A program made the translations under genes and the position numbers. The notes beneath the pieces are model-generated. The model did not search any database. It saw only the letters and a program-made list of their open reading frames with translations, and was not told the DNA's origin. 64,000 nucleotides of DNA. Origin: Hemileia vastatrix (Eukaryota > Basidiomycota > Pucciniomycetes > Pucciniales > Zaghouaniaceae). Below, piece after piece: positions 24,113 to 34,731 of this stretch. Location of the stretch: positions 20,788,501-20,852,500 of the forward strand of contig JASXTE010000005.1 of assembly GCA_030280995.1 (NCBI GenBank), given 5' to 3'. Each line of letters begins with the position of its first letter. The stretch's first letter is position 1.

Positions 24113-25127
24113 ATGAAACCTTCTGACTTCATTGCTTCAGCTGATCAATCTTGCAAATACTGTGTATTCACCCATAGGGAATGTATCTTCACTTTCAACT
24201 GGCAAAAGCACACTTATAACAGGGCCTGTTTATCCTGTTATGAGAAGAAAAGAAAATTTTCTGGCTTGAATTGTGGTTCTTTCCCCATTACTGCTACTAG
24301 CTTTGCCTCCTTCTGAAAACCTCCTCCTTCTTCTTCACCTTCTACTCCACCCCCTATTCCATCAACTTCTAAAGATCCCATCCCTTTTTCTCCATCAGCC
24401 TATTTAAATCTTTCTTCATCACCTAATCCTCTGGGTCCTTCTCTCCAATCTAGACTTGCTGCTACTCCCCCAAGAACTCTTACTGCTCCCAGGGCCATGC
24501 TTCAACCTTCCAACAATTCTTCTCCTACTTCCAACATCTTGAAGCACAAGAGGTCCTATAATAGCCAGCAATCTTCATCTTCTCTTGTTTCATCCAAAAA
24601 GCCCAGAACATCTACTTCAAACACCAAATCCAACACCAGTCCTCCTCATCTATCAAAAATTAAAAATCCTTTTTTAAACATAAAAAATCCCACTCCATTA
24701 CCAAGTAAGCCGTTTATCTATGATCTTGATAGTGTTGACACAGGTTAGTTGTCTCTTTTTATTTTCTTAATCTTCAGGTTTTAATTTTGCTGATATTTTA
24801 ATTTGATAAGCGTCCACCGGTTCTCCAATTCCATATTCAGCTTATGAATTACCAGAACCTAATCCAAGCTTACCTAGAGTTCCAATTCACCTAGTGTCTG
24901 AAAAGCTCTTTGCTAATTTTAATAACCTTATTGCTTATTTCCAACAATACCCACCCTCTGATAGATCAGAATCTTGGATGAGAGAGCAACTGTTAAGAGA
25001 CCTTTTCAAAATAGCCAACTGCCTTCAACACTATCGTGACCGTGAAATAAGATTCGAATCCCAGGAAATCGATCAAGGTCCTTCTAAATTTTCTAATTTC
25101 AATTCTTCAAAAGATAAAAACCCTTGA
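24113..25127 (+). pseudogene. Antisense accessory gene 2 of family B: Cys-rich, spliced, one stop codon
   Basis: Runs opposite to gag-pol. Exon 1 (24113-24743) begins MKPSDFIASADQSCKYC, has a further Cys and ACLSCYEKKRKFSG (compare ACDLCHVKKVKCN in gene 1). Then comes a long Ser/Pro/Thr/Lys-rich linker with basic patches that could act as a nuclear localisation signal. The intron at 24744-24810 (GTTAGT...ATAAG, 67 bp, phase 1) sits at the same relative position and phase as in gene 1. Exon 2 (24811-25127) contains LFANFNNLIAYFQQYP and NCLQHYRDREIRF, similar to gene 1's C-terminal helical segment. The only break is a TGA at 24314-24316, one C-to-T change from CGA. The two genes appear to be duplicates. 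This one is missing from the corresponding place in copy 2. No known function. Confidence 0.6.
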
Positions 25128-25934
25128 TGGTGTTCTTCCTGGTACGTAGCTTTCTTGAATAATATTTGAAAAATAATAATATAAACATCTAAACTACCTA
25201 AAACTAAAATACCTTTTATTTTAATTTTAATTTTTTTTTTAATTTTTAATTTTTATTTTTATTTTTTATTTTAAAAGATGCCCCCCGGCCATTTGATGAG
25301 CCGTACCCTCGACATCATACCCACATCCAAGTGCAACTTGATGTGGTTACACAATTTTGAGAAATTGAAAAGAAAAGAAAATAAATGAAAGTTTTTAGAA
25401 GATAATTTTTATAATGATGATCACTGGGTGGGCTCCCTCCAATTTATAAAAATGATTAGAGACCACCAGTGAGCATCACCTTTACAATAATTCATAATTT
25501 ATATTAAAGAAAAGAAATCACAATCTAACATAAAAAAAAATAAAAACAAAAATAAAATAAAATAAATCTTTAATCCGGCGTTGAGAGCGGTGTCTCTTGA
25601 TTTGTTCCAGTTTATAGTCTTAGTGGACTTCCTATAATTAAAAGACAAAGCCAGGATTCAACTAGAAACAGGGAAAATTTTGAAAACAAACATTATGGGG
25701 TAATTGTGTATAGAGCAGCCAGCTCATCAATTACCCCCACACTTGCCAATATCAAATTAAGAAGGTTCCCCTGTGAACACTTCTTCCAATAAATTTTTAA
25801 AATTTTCCAACACTATCTTCACCCATATTTTAAGAATTTTAAATTTCGAAAATTTCAAAGAAGATTTTCTTGCATTTTGTTAAGTTTCATCAAAGTTTCG
25901 TCGCGCATAGGCAGTGTAACAACAGTAAAGTATT
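25128..25934 (-). other. Family B region downstream of pol (copy 1)
   Basis: Contains a T-rich low-complexity block (25210-25275), a segment conserved in copy 2 with GATGCCCCCCGGCC (25278-25291) and CATCAAGTTGCACTTGGATGT in complement, and one hairpin-tail motif at 25607-25627. No sense-strand ORF. The Gypsy genomic RNA would carry it as 3' non-coding sequence. Confidence 0.55.
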
Positions 25935-26509
25935 TTAATAAAAAGAAGATAGTTTATCCTCGTTGCGGAGGTCCATAAGATTTTTATAAACATCATAGTT
26001 TATCCTCATTGCAGAGGAATCCATAAAATTCCGTAGATATAATAGTTTATCCTCATTGCGGAGGTAGACTTCGGCACTCCTGGTGCCTCTAGGATAGAAC
26101 CGTTTCACTTGATCTGCTGCTACCCTCTTCTTCAATACTACTCCATCCAACTCTTCTAGCACATATGAACCTCCAGAAACTTGCTCCTTAACTTTATATG
26201 GTCCATTCCACCTATCTGCAAACATTTTCCCCCATTGACTCTCTAGACTTCTATTATACACCAAGACCATATCTCCTGGGTTCAAAGGTTTCCTTAATCG
26301 ATGTGCCAACCGCTCATCCCAATATCTAACTGATTGATTTCGGATCTTCATCATCTGCAAATATGCCTTTTTTAAATATTCTTCTTTCTTTTCTAGCTGC
26401 ATCATTCTTACACACAATAATTCATCAGTAGTTTTGAACGTGTCCCAGTCAACTCAAAGATATGATTCAGCTTCTAAATCAACCAGTAAAACTGCTTTCT
26501 GTCCAGAAA
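25935..26509 (-). pseudogene. Integrase C-terminus of family B copy 1 (cut off by chromovirus)
   Basis: This encodes the end of the integrase. The stretch beginning RMMQLEKKEEYL is followed by the GPY/F-type module (MVLVYNRSLESQWGK, then DRWNGPYKV) that helps integrase multimerise and contact target DNA. It matches copy 2 at about 60700-61165 residue by residue apart from a few changes and one extra stop (TGA where copy 2 has GGA) just upstream of the Met at 26415-26417. The tail has three in-frame hairpin-tail motifs (25951, 25997, 26045), each coding LRNEDKL-like or related peptides, whereas copy 2 stops after the first. Sequence is continuous with 36237 when the nested element and one AGAAA are removed. 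Confidence 0.88.
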
Positions 26510-28009
26510 TGTCAGGCTAGGGTCAAGTACAAGGACGTGATCTAGCTTGAATAGTCAGTTATCTAGAAGATGTTAATGGTCCTATATGAATACTGTAGTT
26601 TTAATCCACTAAGTTATCAAATATAATCAAATATAAAGGCCTCAGTAATATAATTCTCACTATTCTTATATATGGCTTACAATCTTTGTAGTTGGTAGAA
26701 AAATAGATTATTTAATTCAGATACTATTCAAAAGTCTTATAAAAGTACTAATTGATATGTATTGTAATTTATTTGGTTATATTGGTTGAATTGTAATGAT
26801 AAAGAATGTAGAAATACAATCCAAAAACCTCCTCCTTTTATACACACTGAGTTCCCCAATGATTCCCTTGATGTACCACCCAATACACAGTTAATCACGC
26901 CTCTAAACAACTAATAGACATTCCCATCAACAATCCCAGTGATCCTTGACATAATTAGAAGAGTAACAACCGCCAAAATCCTGAAATAACAAGGGAAATC
27001 CATCAAAATTAAAGAAAAAGACAAAAAGAGAGTATATGCGTATAAAACAATAATATTAAGGACTAAAGGAGACTTTTTAAGGTTAATAATAGCTTAATAA
27101 TAAGGGGGATTTACTATAGAAATAATGGGGCTAATCCTGACATTATACTACGTGAAATTCCCATTCAAAAATAACCAAAATTGACTGAGAAACCACCCAA
27201 AAACTTAAAAAAGAGCGTGAGATGTGGGGTAACTACATGCAGTTCTTGGCAGGCGCTTGCACGGGTAAATCCTTGACTAAAATTAGGCGAGTTTAAGCGT
27301 GGTGATGAAATAAAGTGCCAAGAGTGAGGTTATTAATGAAATTAGTGCATATAAACAGGGTCAATGCATTATTAATTAAGCTAGGACACTAAATAAGCGC
27401 CTGTCGCCTATTTTAGTGTGTTTCCCCACAGTGGGCGTAGAATGTGGGGTAATTATAGTGTGAAAAAGCTAACTTTGCTAAAAATGAAGCTATTCACACG
27501 GGAAAAAAGCAGGCAGTATGTGGCCAGTACACAGAAGCCATTTCTGGCATAAAAAACACCAAATTTGAAAAGTGTTATTTTTATGCATTTAAATAGCCAA
27601 ATCAATAGTTCTAAATGAGCCCAATTGATCTGTCAAAGCGCAATTTTGATATTCTCAATTTTATAGCGCATATAGTCAACTTTTAAGTGAAATAAAGCGC
27701 ATTTCTTGTTTTTTGCATAAAACAATGAATATAACAGCTTTAAGTGTACTTAAAAATTATGCAGCCTTATACTTAAGGTTCTTAAGATTACCCTAACATA
27801 TTCCAACTTAATATTAAGTACATAAGACCTATAAAAGGTGGATATATGCGTGTATATAAGGTGTTATAATGGCATTTTTTGTGTATTATCATAATTTTAC
27901 TTATGTATACTATTTGTGTACTCTTATTTATTATTCCCATGTATAGTTCATGTGTTTAACATAACTTATAAGTACTTTTTACTCAGTCCTGGAGATATAC
28001 AGGCTGACA
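26510..28009 (-). repeat. 3' LTR of the nested chromovirus
   Basis: 1500 bp, with inverted termini TGTCAG and CTGACA. On the internal side (28010-28020) the element-sense strand reads GGGTGGGCCAG before the LTR, a weak candidate polypurine tract. LTRs of Ty3 elements carry promoter and polyadenylation signals; none could be pinned down confidently. Confidence 0.95.
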
Positions 28010-28191
28010 CTGGCCCACCCAAAAAAAACAATAAAAAAAATGATAAGTCATACATTTTATTTTATTTAATTTGTAATTTTCAGGTATTCAGAATAAATCT
28101 GTAGCATTAAAGATTCAACTTTAAAGAAATAAAACATAATAAAATATTATGAGTACTGGTTTTTTAACCCCTCAGCTGGTTGAACAGAAAT
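28010..28191 (-). other. 3' untranslated segment of chromovirus
   Basis: Short A/T-rich stretch between the polyprotein stop codon (28192-28194) and the 3' LTR. No other content seen. Confidence 0.7.
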
Positions 28192-31100
28192 TTATTTCTG
28201 TTTAAATTTTTTAAGAAGGGTGGATAAATTAGAAATTTCTTTTTCAGGTATCCATTTATCAAATTCATTTGATTTCCCTTTAAATCTTAGTAAATACTCA
28301 GTTCCTTTTTCTTTAGTAAGGATTCTTTTCTTGAGTATTTTTTCAATCTCTGCTTTTTCCACAATTTCTTCAGGTTGCTTTTTAGGCCTTCCCCTTCTTT
28401 TTGGAAATAAGTCAGGATCATTTGCATGGTAAGGTTTCAATAATGAGATAGGGAAAACTGGATGTTTCCTATCATATGGAGCATATAATATGACTTCCAC
28501 TGCATTATTCCCAACCATTTTATTTACTACAAAAGGTCCTACAAAGGGATCCTTTAATTTAACATTACCTTGTAAGTTAAAATGTAGTGTTGATATGAGG
28601 ACCTCATCTCCTTTTTTAAATTCAAATTCTTTATGAGATTTGTCCCACCTTTTCTTTTCATATTCAAATGCTCTTTGGATGCATTCCTCTGCATGCTTCC
28701 TACACATTTGTTGCATATGAATAAAGGATTTAGTGCCAGGGTGTATATCCAACCTTGGTAGCTTATTTAAAAGATTTACTGGGGTATTTGGTACATATCC
28801 CAGCCAGAGTTCAAATGGTTTCTTCTCTGTTACAGAATGAGTTGTGCTGTTATAAGCAAATTCAAGGCCAGGAATTAATGTTACCCAGTCATGTGTGAAT
28901 TTCTCATTGTCTTTGTATTCTAATCCAAAGGCACAATATCTTCTGATCATATCTTCAAGAGTTTGTATCATCCTCTCAGCCAGCCCATCAGTTTGTGGAT
29001 GGTGTGCTGTAGACAATTTTAATTGACAACCTGATACTTCCATCAAAGATGTCCAGAACTCTGAAGTAAATTTAGGGTCTCTGTCAGAGATTATGGCTTT
29101 GGGGAACCCAGCAGTATTCATCATCTGAGTCCACCATAGTAATGCCAAGTCTTTTGCAGATACCTCTTTATGGGTAGGGATAAACTTACACATTTTTGTT
29201 AATCTATCCACTATTACCCAGCAAGAATTGAAACTTTCTTTTCCTGCTAATGGTAAGCCAGTTACAAAATCCATGTTTATAATTTCCCATGGAGCTTTTG
29301 GCTGCTCTATTTGTTGTAACAACCCAGCTCTCTTCCCAGTTAATCTTTTAGATTTCTGACAAGAGTCACATGTTTCAATGTATTTTTGTACATCCTCTTT
29401 CATGTTTATCCACCAGGCTGTATTTTTAACTCTGGTTAATGTTTTGTTAAAGTCAAAATGACCAGCTAAGATGTCATCATGACAAGTACTCAACATTAAC
29501 TCTTTCATAGAAGGTGGTATTACTATTACATTGCTTAACTTTTTCCTGTAATATATATATCCATCTTCAATTGATAGTTTACCTTTTTCCAACGCATTTT
29601 TATACTTTGGAGGCAAGGTTTTAATTAATGCACTCATGGAGGCATTTGTTGGATCATTAAGAATGGTAGATAGTTTAGACAAATCTTTATCAGATGAATA
29701 ATTTTCCAATATAGTTTGCATAAACTCTTCTTCTAAATCCACTATATAAATCCCAAATATATGTATAACCTCATTTTCAGGTACATAAGCTGGGTTGTCA
29801 GCATCATTTGGCAAAGGACTTCTTGATAATAAATCCACATTTGAATGCAATGTTCCTGCTCTGTGAGTAATTGTCATTCTTCCTCTGTACTCTTGTACAG
29901 CTAGTTGCCATCTAAACATGTGCCTATTAGGTGTTTTCATGTTTAGTAATGATTTTACTGCACTGCAATCTGTTATAAGTTCAAACTTCTGGTCTTCCAG
30001 ATAGTAATGAAGTTTCTCCAAAGCCCACACCACGGCTAAACATTCTAGCTGTGTGGCACCATACCTTAGTTCTGTCTTTCTTAAGGTTCTGGATATATAA
30101 CAGATAACTACTTCAGATAATTTTCCATTTATTATCTGTTTTTGCTGTAAAGCAGCACCCAAACCTATGAAACTTGCATCAGTGTACAAGATAAAAGGTA
30201 GGGTGAAATCTGGCAGTCCCAATATTGGAGCTGACATCAAACATTCCTTTAATTTGTTAAAGGCGTGCTGTCTTTCATTATTCCAAATGAAAGCTTCATT
30301 CTTCCTGATTAATGTTGTTAAAGGGGCTGCAATGGATTGGTAATTTTTAATATATTGTCTATAATATCCACACATACCTAAAAAACTTTGAACCTCTTTT
30401 ACATTTTTAGGTATCCCAATGTTTTTAATTGCTGCCACTTTATTCTGGTCAACACAAATTTGTAATCCAGATACAACATGTCCAAGTACTTTCAAGGATT
30501 GAAATCCAAACTTACATTTCTTTAATGCAATAGTCATATTAATTTCATCCATTTTTTGAAAGACTCTTTTCAGGTGATTTAAATGGTCATCATATGTTTT
30601 TGAAAACACTATGATGTCATCAATATAGACCAATAGCCATCCTTCCACCATTTCCTGATGAAAAACACTATCCATCAATTTTTGGAAGACTGAAGGGGCA
30701 TTCTTTGGGCCAAATGGCATTCTCACATACTTATAAATACCCATATGTGTGGTTATTAATAAGTAATTTTGAGAATCTCTTTCCACAGGAATCTGGTGGT
30801 AACCCTTGTTCCCATCCAGACAGGAAATATATTTTGCTCCTTGTAAGGTAGCATGGATAGAAGCTATCCTTGGTAGAGGGTAAATATCATCTACTGTATA
30901 TGTATTCAGAGCTCTATAATCACCACATAATCTTGCCTTATCTTTTTCATAAGAGATTAATACTGGTGAAATGACACAATACTTAGGTGTTGTGTCCACT
31001 TTTTCAACAATACCCATTTCCAACAACAATTTTATATTGTCTTCAATATCTTTCCTTTTTGCAGGAGATGCTGGGTAAGGTTTCTTTTTTAAGCTGCCAG

Positions 31101-34100
31101 GAATATTATCCAGATCACAGCTTAAAGAGATTTTCATCTCATGGTCTTTGACCAATCCTAGTTCATTTGAGCCATGAGCAAATGCCATAGGATATGATTT
31201 AATCAATCTCAAAATATCTTCTTGTTCAATTTTTGAGAGTTGAGGACTGAAAGAGGCCTTTTGGATTTCATTTTCCAATTCACCCACTTCATTGGTGGTT
31301 CTTCCACCTTGCAGTTGTTCTTCTCTAGGAGAAATGGCATATACTGAATTTTCAGAACATATTTTGAATTTCCTTTTACCATTTACCCCTATGGTGAAAC
31401 AACTGTTTGCAGGATCTAGTTTAATGCCAAATTTTGTCAATAAATCATTGCCAATAATAAACCAATCACTACAATTATTATTATCCATTACTACAAATTC
31501 ACAAACTGCTCTAACATATCCATTACTATATTTAAAGAATACAGCAGTTTTGTATTTGCCAATTGGATTTAATACTGAACCAAAACCCCTCCAGTTCTTT
31601 GTCTGAACAGGTTCTAGTTTTTCCTGGTACTTACTATCAAGTTTCATTAATGCATTAAGTGAAACTACGCTACCTGCAGCCCCAGTGTCAAGAATGGCAT
31701 TCATTTCTTTTCCACATATGATAACAGGTGCTCTGATAGGTGTTATTTTGTAAGTATCCTGAGATACATCTTTAATTATTTCAGCTTCCTCTATGGAAGT
31801 TAAAGATGTGTCTGTATGAGGTATAGCATCATTCAGGAACATTATATCCTGTTCTAATACAAATATCTCATTTTCATCATCACTGTAAGATATGTTACTC
31901 TTGCAATCCTCACTGGATTCCACATTCTCATCTTCATGATTACTAGGTTCAGAATTTTGTGAGGTTTCAATAACATTTATTCTTTTCTTACACGTGTGAC
32001 CTTTAACCCAAGGTTCATTACATTTGTAACAAGTGTTATTTTCTTGTCTCTTAGGGACAAGGGGAGCTGAAGGTTTTTTCTTTTCCACTGGTAACTTACT
32101 TGTAGTAGGTTTTACCACTTCAACACTTTGTCTGTAATTACTATACTTGGTTTCATATTTGTGGTTTAATAATATCTCATTGCATATATTAATGAATCCA
32201 GAGGTGTCTCTGACAGTTTCAGTTCTAGCTACAATAATGTCTCTAACTGATATAGGCAACTTGTATATTATTTTTTCTTTCCACTCTTCATAATCCATTT
32301 TTGGATCCATAGCTTTCATGATTTTTATTAAATTCATTAAGAAGACCATGGGTTTATCTCCAGCATTTGGATTATATCTGGCCCTTTCATACAGTCTTTG
32401 TTGAGTGATTCTAAATTTTGGGCCACCAAATTGCCTTTCAATTAGTGCCTTCCATTCATTCCAGGAGTAATTAATTCCCTCACTCAATACAGATTCAAAC
32501 CATAATAAGGCCACATCTGTAAATAAAGATATTAACTTTGAAGTAATTTCTTCATCAGGTAATTTGTATGAAAATTTTAAGTTATCAATTCTTTGTATGA
32601 ATTGTTGCCAATCAGATTTTGAATCCCCGTCAAAAGAAGGGTACTGATCCAACTTAGGCCAGTTCTTTTGGCTAGTTTTTGCTTCCCTAACCTGAGGAAT
32701 ATTGAGTAATTCACTTACTTTAGAAAGATGATCATTTATTTCATCTTTTACTGATTTTATATTTTCAGAGCCCATGACACTATGTTCATGTTCTATCATT
32801 GGTTTATCCTCAGAGTGTTTCATAAAACCTGGTACTCTCTCTACATAAGAGGTATTATCCTTTATTGTTTCAGTATTTTTCAAAATGTTAGCTACTTCAA
32901 TTTCTACCCTTTGTAACCTATCTTTTATTACAGGTACTTGAGTCAAAGTATCATTTACATTTGAAAAAGACAATTTTACACGTCCCTCTATTGTAGCCAT
33001 AATATTCTGAGAGTGTTCTAATTTACTTTCTAAATTTCTAATCTCAGATTTTAATCTTTTATTCTCATTGATTAATTCATTATTTGAATTTTCAATAATT
33101 TTTAATCTATTGGCTGTGGTACTCAATGATTGTGTTAGCTGTAATAATACATTTTCTGTATTAATGTTTGACTCTTTTGAAAACTCTTCCACTTTTTCAA
33201 TTCTCAATAATAATTTACTTATTATTTTTGATTCCATTGGATTCTCTTTTAAAAAATATTCTATTTTTTCCGTGTCCAATTCAGAAGACTCATTTTCAGG
33301 GTCAAGATTTAATTCATTTGGTTCAATTTTTATATTAATAGTATTTTCCTGGTGATCCATAAAACTATTTACATTGTCCTCATGTAAAGACAAGTTTAAC
33401 ATATTCTGTTCAAATGAATAATCCTTTAAATCCTTATCAATAATATCCAATATTTCCTTATCAATCTCATTACCTATAAGTAATTTATTGTCAGGTTGAT
33501 ATAATTGATCATAAGAAGTTGGATGACTTACCAAGGTCTTATCCCACTTCCTCTGCCTCTCCTTGCCTTTCCCCTGTAAGGGTGACTGCTGGAGCCCTGC
33601 TGTTGAGGATTGTTGTAGTTTTGGGCGTACCAATCCCATTTCCATTTGCTTACTGTAATTTTTTGGTCCTCCTCTTGGGCTGGAGGTGTTGCTATGGAAT
33701 TGTTGGTTGCTACTGTTGGTGGTTGAGTCTTTATGTCCACTAGAGCTTGGTTGACTTCTATGAAACCTTGAGCTGCTCTCTTTTCCAGATTGTTGATCTG
33801 GTCCACTATATTGTTGACTCTTACTGTCAAGGTGTTCATTAGGGTGGATAGGGAGTGAACTTGTTCTTGTAATGTATTTTTTGATTTCTTTATTGAAACC
33901 TGCTTTAGAAGCTTTTCCCTTTCCTCCAGAGACATTGACGGAGTGTTGTTTATTATGGGAGAGTCCTGGCCCTCCATTTGAATGTCCTGTAACAGGTCTT
34001 TCAGCTCTAGGTCTTAAGTTATAAGGTTTTACCTTATTACTTACAATGTCATTGTTGTCACACATTTTTACGTGGAATTTAAGGAATTGAAAGTTTAGAT

Positions 34101-34113
34101 ATGAAAACTTCAA
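28192..34113 (-). CDS. Chromovirus Gag-Pol polyprotein with chromodomain
   Basis: A single 1973-codon frame that builds the particle, copies the RNA and integrates the DNA. The likely start is Met17 (34063-34065, MCDNN). Order: Ser/Gln/Gly-rich basic N-terminus (17-200); coiled coil (about 290-420); Gag capsid-like helical region (about 485-650); degenerate zinc knuckle CYKCNEPWVKGHTC (695-708); aspartic protease with LDTGAAGS (808-815); reverse transcriptase with LVYIDDIIVF (1161-1170); RNase H (YTDAS at 1310, QLECLAV at 1355); integrase with its HHCC finger (H1545, H1552, C1582, C1585), then catalytic D1615, D1677 and E1714. A basic RRGRPKK AT-hook-like patch follows (about 1906-1912), then a chromodomain (about 1918-1966, with YLLRFKG and WIPEKEI). 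There is no frameshift between gag and pol. All key residues are present, so it is probably functional. Confidence 0.97.
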   Translation of the reverse strand: MKFSYLNFQFLKFHVKMCDNNDIVSNKVKPYNLRPRAERPVTGHSNGGPGLSHNKQHSVNVSGGKGKASKAGFNKEIKKYITRTSSLPIHPNEHLDSKSQQYSGPDQQSGKESSSRFHRSQPSSSGHKDSTTNSSNQQFHSNTSSPRGGPKNYSKQMEMGLVRPKLQQSSTAGLQQSPLQGKGKERQRKWDKTLVSHPTSYDQLYQPDNKLLIGNEIDKEILDIIDKDLKDYSFEQNMLNLSLHEDNVNSFMDHQENTINIKIEPNELNLDPENESSELDTEKIEYFLKENPMESKIISKLLLRIEKVEEFSKESNINTENVLLQLTQSLSTTANRLKIIENSNNELINENKRLKSEIRNLESKLEHSQNIMATIEGRVKLSFSNVNDTLTQVPVIKDRLQRVEIEVANILKNTETIKDNTSYVERVPGFMKHSEDKPMIEHEHSVMGSENIKSVKDEINDHLSKVSELLNIPQVREAKTSQKNWPKLDQYPSFDGDSKSDWQQFIQRIDNLKFSYKLPDEEITSKLISLFTDVALLWFESVLSEGINYSWNEWKALIERQFGGPKFRITQQRLYERARYNPNAGDKPMVFLMNLIKIMKAMDPKMDYEEWKEKIIYKLPISVRDIIVARTETVRDTSGFINICNEILLNHKYETKYSNYRQSVEVVKPTTSKLPVEKKKPSAPLVPKRQENNTCYKCNEPWVKGHTCKKRINVIETSQNSEPSNHEDENVESSEDCKSNISYSDDENEIFVLEQDIMFLNDAIPHTDTSLTSIEEAEIIKDVSQDTYKITPIRAPVIICGKEMNAILDTGAAGSVVSLNALMKLDSKYQEKLEPVQTKNWRGFGSVLNPIGKYKTAVFFKYSNGYVRAVCEFVVMDNNNCSDWFIIGNDLLTKFGIKLDPANSCFTIGVNGKRKFKICSENSVYAISPREEQLQGGRTTNEVGELENEIQKASFSPQLSKIEQEDILRLIKSYPMAFAHGSNELGLVKDHEMKISLSCDLDNIPGSLKKKPYPASPAKRKDIEDNIKLLLEMGIVEKVDTTPKYCVISPVLISYEKDKARLCGDYRALNTYTVDDIYPLPRIASIHATLQGAKYISCLDGNKGYHQIPVERDSQNYLLITTHMGIYKYVRMPFGPKNAPSVFQKLMDSVFHQEMVEGWLLVYIDDIIVFSKTYDDHLNHLKRVFQKMDEINMTIALKKCKFGFQSLKVLGHVVSGLQICVDQNKVAAIKNIGIPKNVKEVQSFLGMCGYYRQYIKNYQSIAAPLTTLIRKNEAFIWNNERQHAFNKLKECLMSAPILGLPDFTLPFILYTDASFIGLGAALQQKQIINGKLSEVVICYISRTLRKTELRYGATQLECLAVVWALEKLHYYLEDQKFELITDCSAVKSLLNMKTPNRHMFRWQLAVQEYRGRMTITHRAGTLHSNVDLLSRSPLPNDADNPAYVPENEVIHIFGIYIVDLEEEFMQTILENYSSDKDLSKLSTILNDPTNASMSALIKTLPPKYKNALEKGKLSIEDGYIYYRKKLSNVIVIPPSMKELMLSTCHDDILAGHFDFNKTLTRVKNTAWWINMKEDVQKYIETCDSCQKSKRLTGKRAGLLQQIEQPKAPWEIINMDFVTGLPLAGKESFNSCWVIVDRLTKMCKFIPTHKEVSAKDLALLWWTQMMNTAGFPKAIISDRDPKFTSEFWTSLMEVSGCQLKLSTAHHPQTDGLAERMIQTLEDMIRRYCAFGLEYKDNEKFTHDWVTLIPGLEFAYNSTTHSVTEKKPFELWLGYVPNTPVNLLNKLPRLDIHPGTKSFIHMQQMCRKHAEECIQRAFEYEKKRWDKSHKEFEFKKGDEVLISTLHFNLQGNVKLKDPFVGPFVVNKMVGNNAVEVILYAPYDRKHPVFPISLLKPYHANDPDLFPKRRGRPKKQPEEIVEKAEIEKILKKRILTKEKGTEYLLRFKGKSNEFDKWIPEKEISNLSTLLKKFKQK
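33528..33977 (-). CDS. Overlapping alternative-frame ORF inside chromovirus gag
   Basis: 149 codons, same strand, in the +1 frame over polyprotein residues about 46-196. It has protein-like order: MEGQDSPIINNT, a heptad-rich segment (EEREKLLKQVSIKK to NNLEKRAAQGF) likely to form a coiled coil, a Pro/Thr/Gln linker, and a basic RGKARRGRGSG tail of RNA-binding character. The polyprotein frame over the same bases is a low-complexity Ser/Gln/His/Lys mixture. A decayed relative at 44880-45250 keeps a similar phrase (KLNKNLAELK). It could be the older gag N-terminus reached by frameshifting, an overprinted protein, or chance. Expression is unproven. Confidence 0.4.
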   Translation of the reverse strand: MEGQDSPIINNTPSMSLEEREKLLKQVSIKKSKNTLQEQVHSLSTLMNTLTVRVNNIVDQINNLEKRAAQGFIEVNQALVDIKTQPPTVATNNSIATPPAQEEDQKITVSKWKWDWYAQNYNNPQQQGSSSHPYRGKARRGRGSGIRPW

Positions 34114-34731
34114 AAAGGAGTTTTATCAGTATATTAATACCACTGAAGACAATTTTATTGCTTACTTATTGGTATGAAGTGAATATATAAGTGCCAAAAG
34201 TCAAATATGCTTTTATGTGGTCACTTGATTTAACTGGTCTACAATATGTAGCCGTGTTTTTATATTCAAAAGAAAACAACTGTCAGTATGATTCTTTCTA
34301 AATATTTAATGAATTTTACAAACCAATAAAAGAGAAGATTAAGAGTCCTGTTAAAAGAAAACAATTAATCAGTTTAATTGGTTATCATCTGCAAAGATCA
34401 CAAATTTAATTGGTCTATTGACAGACTCCCACTAAGAACAATTATATGTTAAATTAGTGGTAAAAATTTTATCTGCAAAGATCTCAAATTTAATTGGTCT
34501 ATTAACAGACCCACTAATAACAATCATAAGTTAAATTAGTGGTAAAATTGTTGATTCAATATCACAATTTTATAATATAACAGGGCTTCTTTTTCTAAAA
34601 TCACTATATAAGTGACCCCAACCTGTTGTAATTATCCAAATATTTTTATAGGGATATTATTTACGTGCACCTTCTCTTGAAAATTTCACTTACCAGGATT
34701 ATAACAGAATTCTTGAGGAAAGGCCCCCAAT
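34114..34731 (-). other. Chromovirus leader with 84-bp tandem duplication
   Basis: 618-bp untranslated leader between the 5' LTR and the polyprotein. Two adjacent units start at 34387 and 34471 with ATCTGCAAAGATC and share TTTAATTGGTCTATT and TTAAATTAGTGGTAAAA. Next to the LTR the element strand reads ATTGGGGGCCTTTCC, the likely primer-binding site, though I cannot name the tRNA. Leaders of this kind usually carry packaging signals. Confidence 0.7.

Noticed and set aside
31292..33743. Plus-strand ORFs opposite chromovirus gag-pol
   Set aside because: Shadows of the 1973-codon frame; hydrophobic composition from antisense of Lys/Glu/Asn codons and no protein features.
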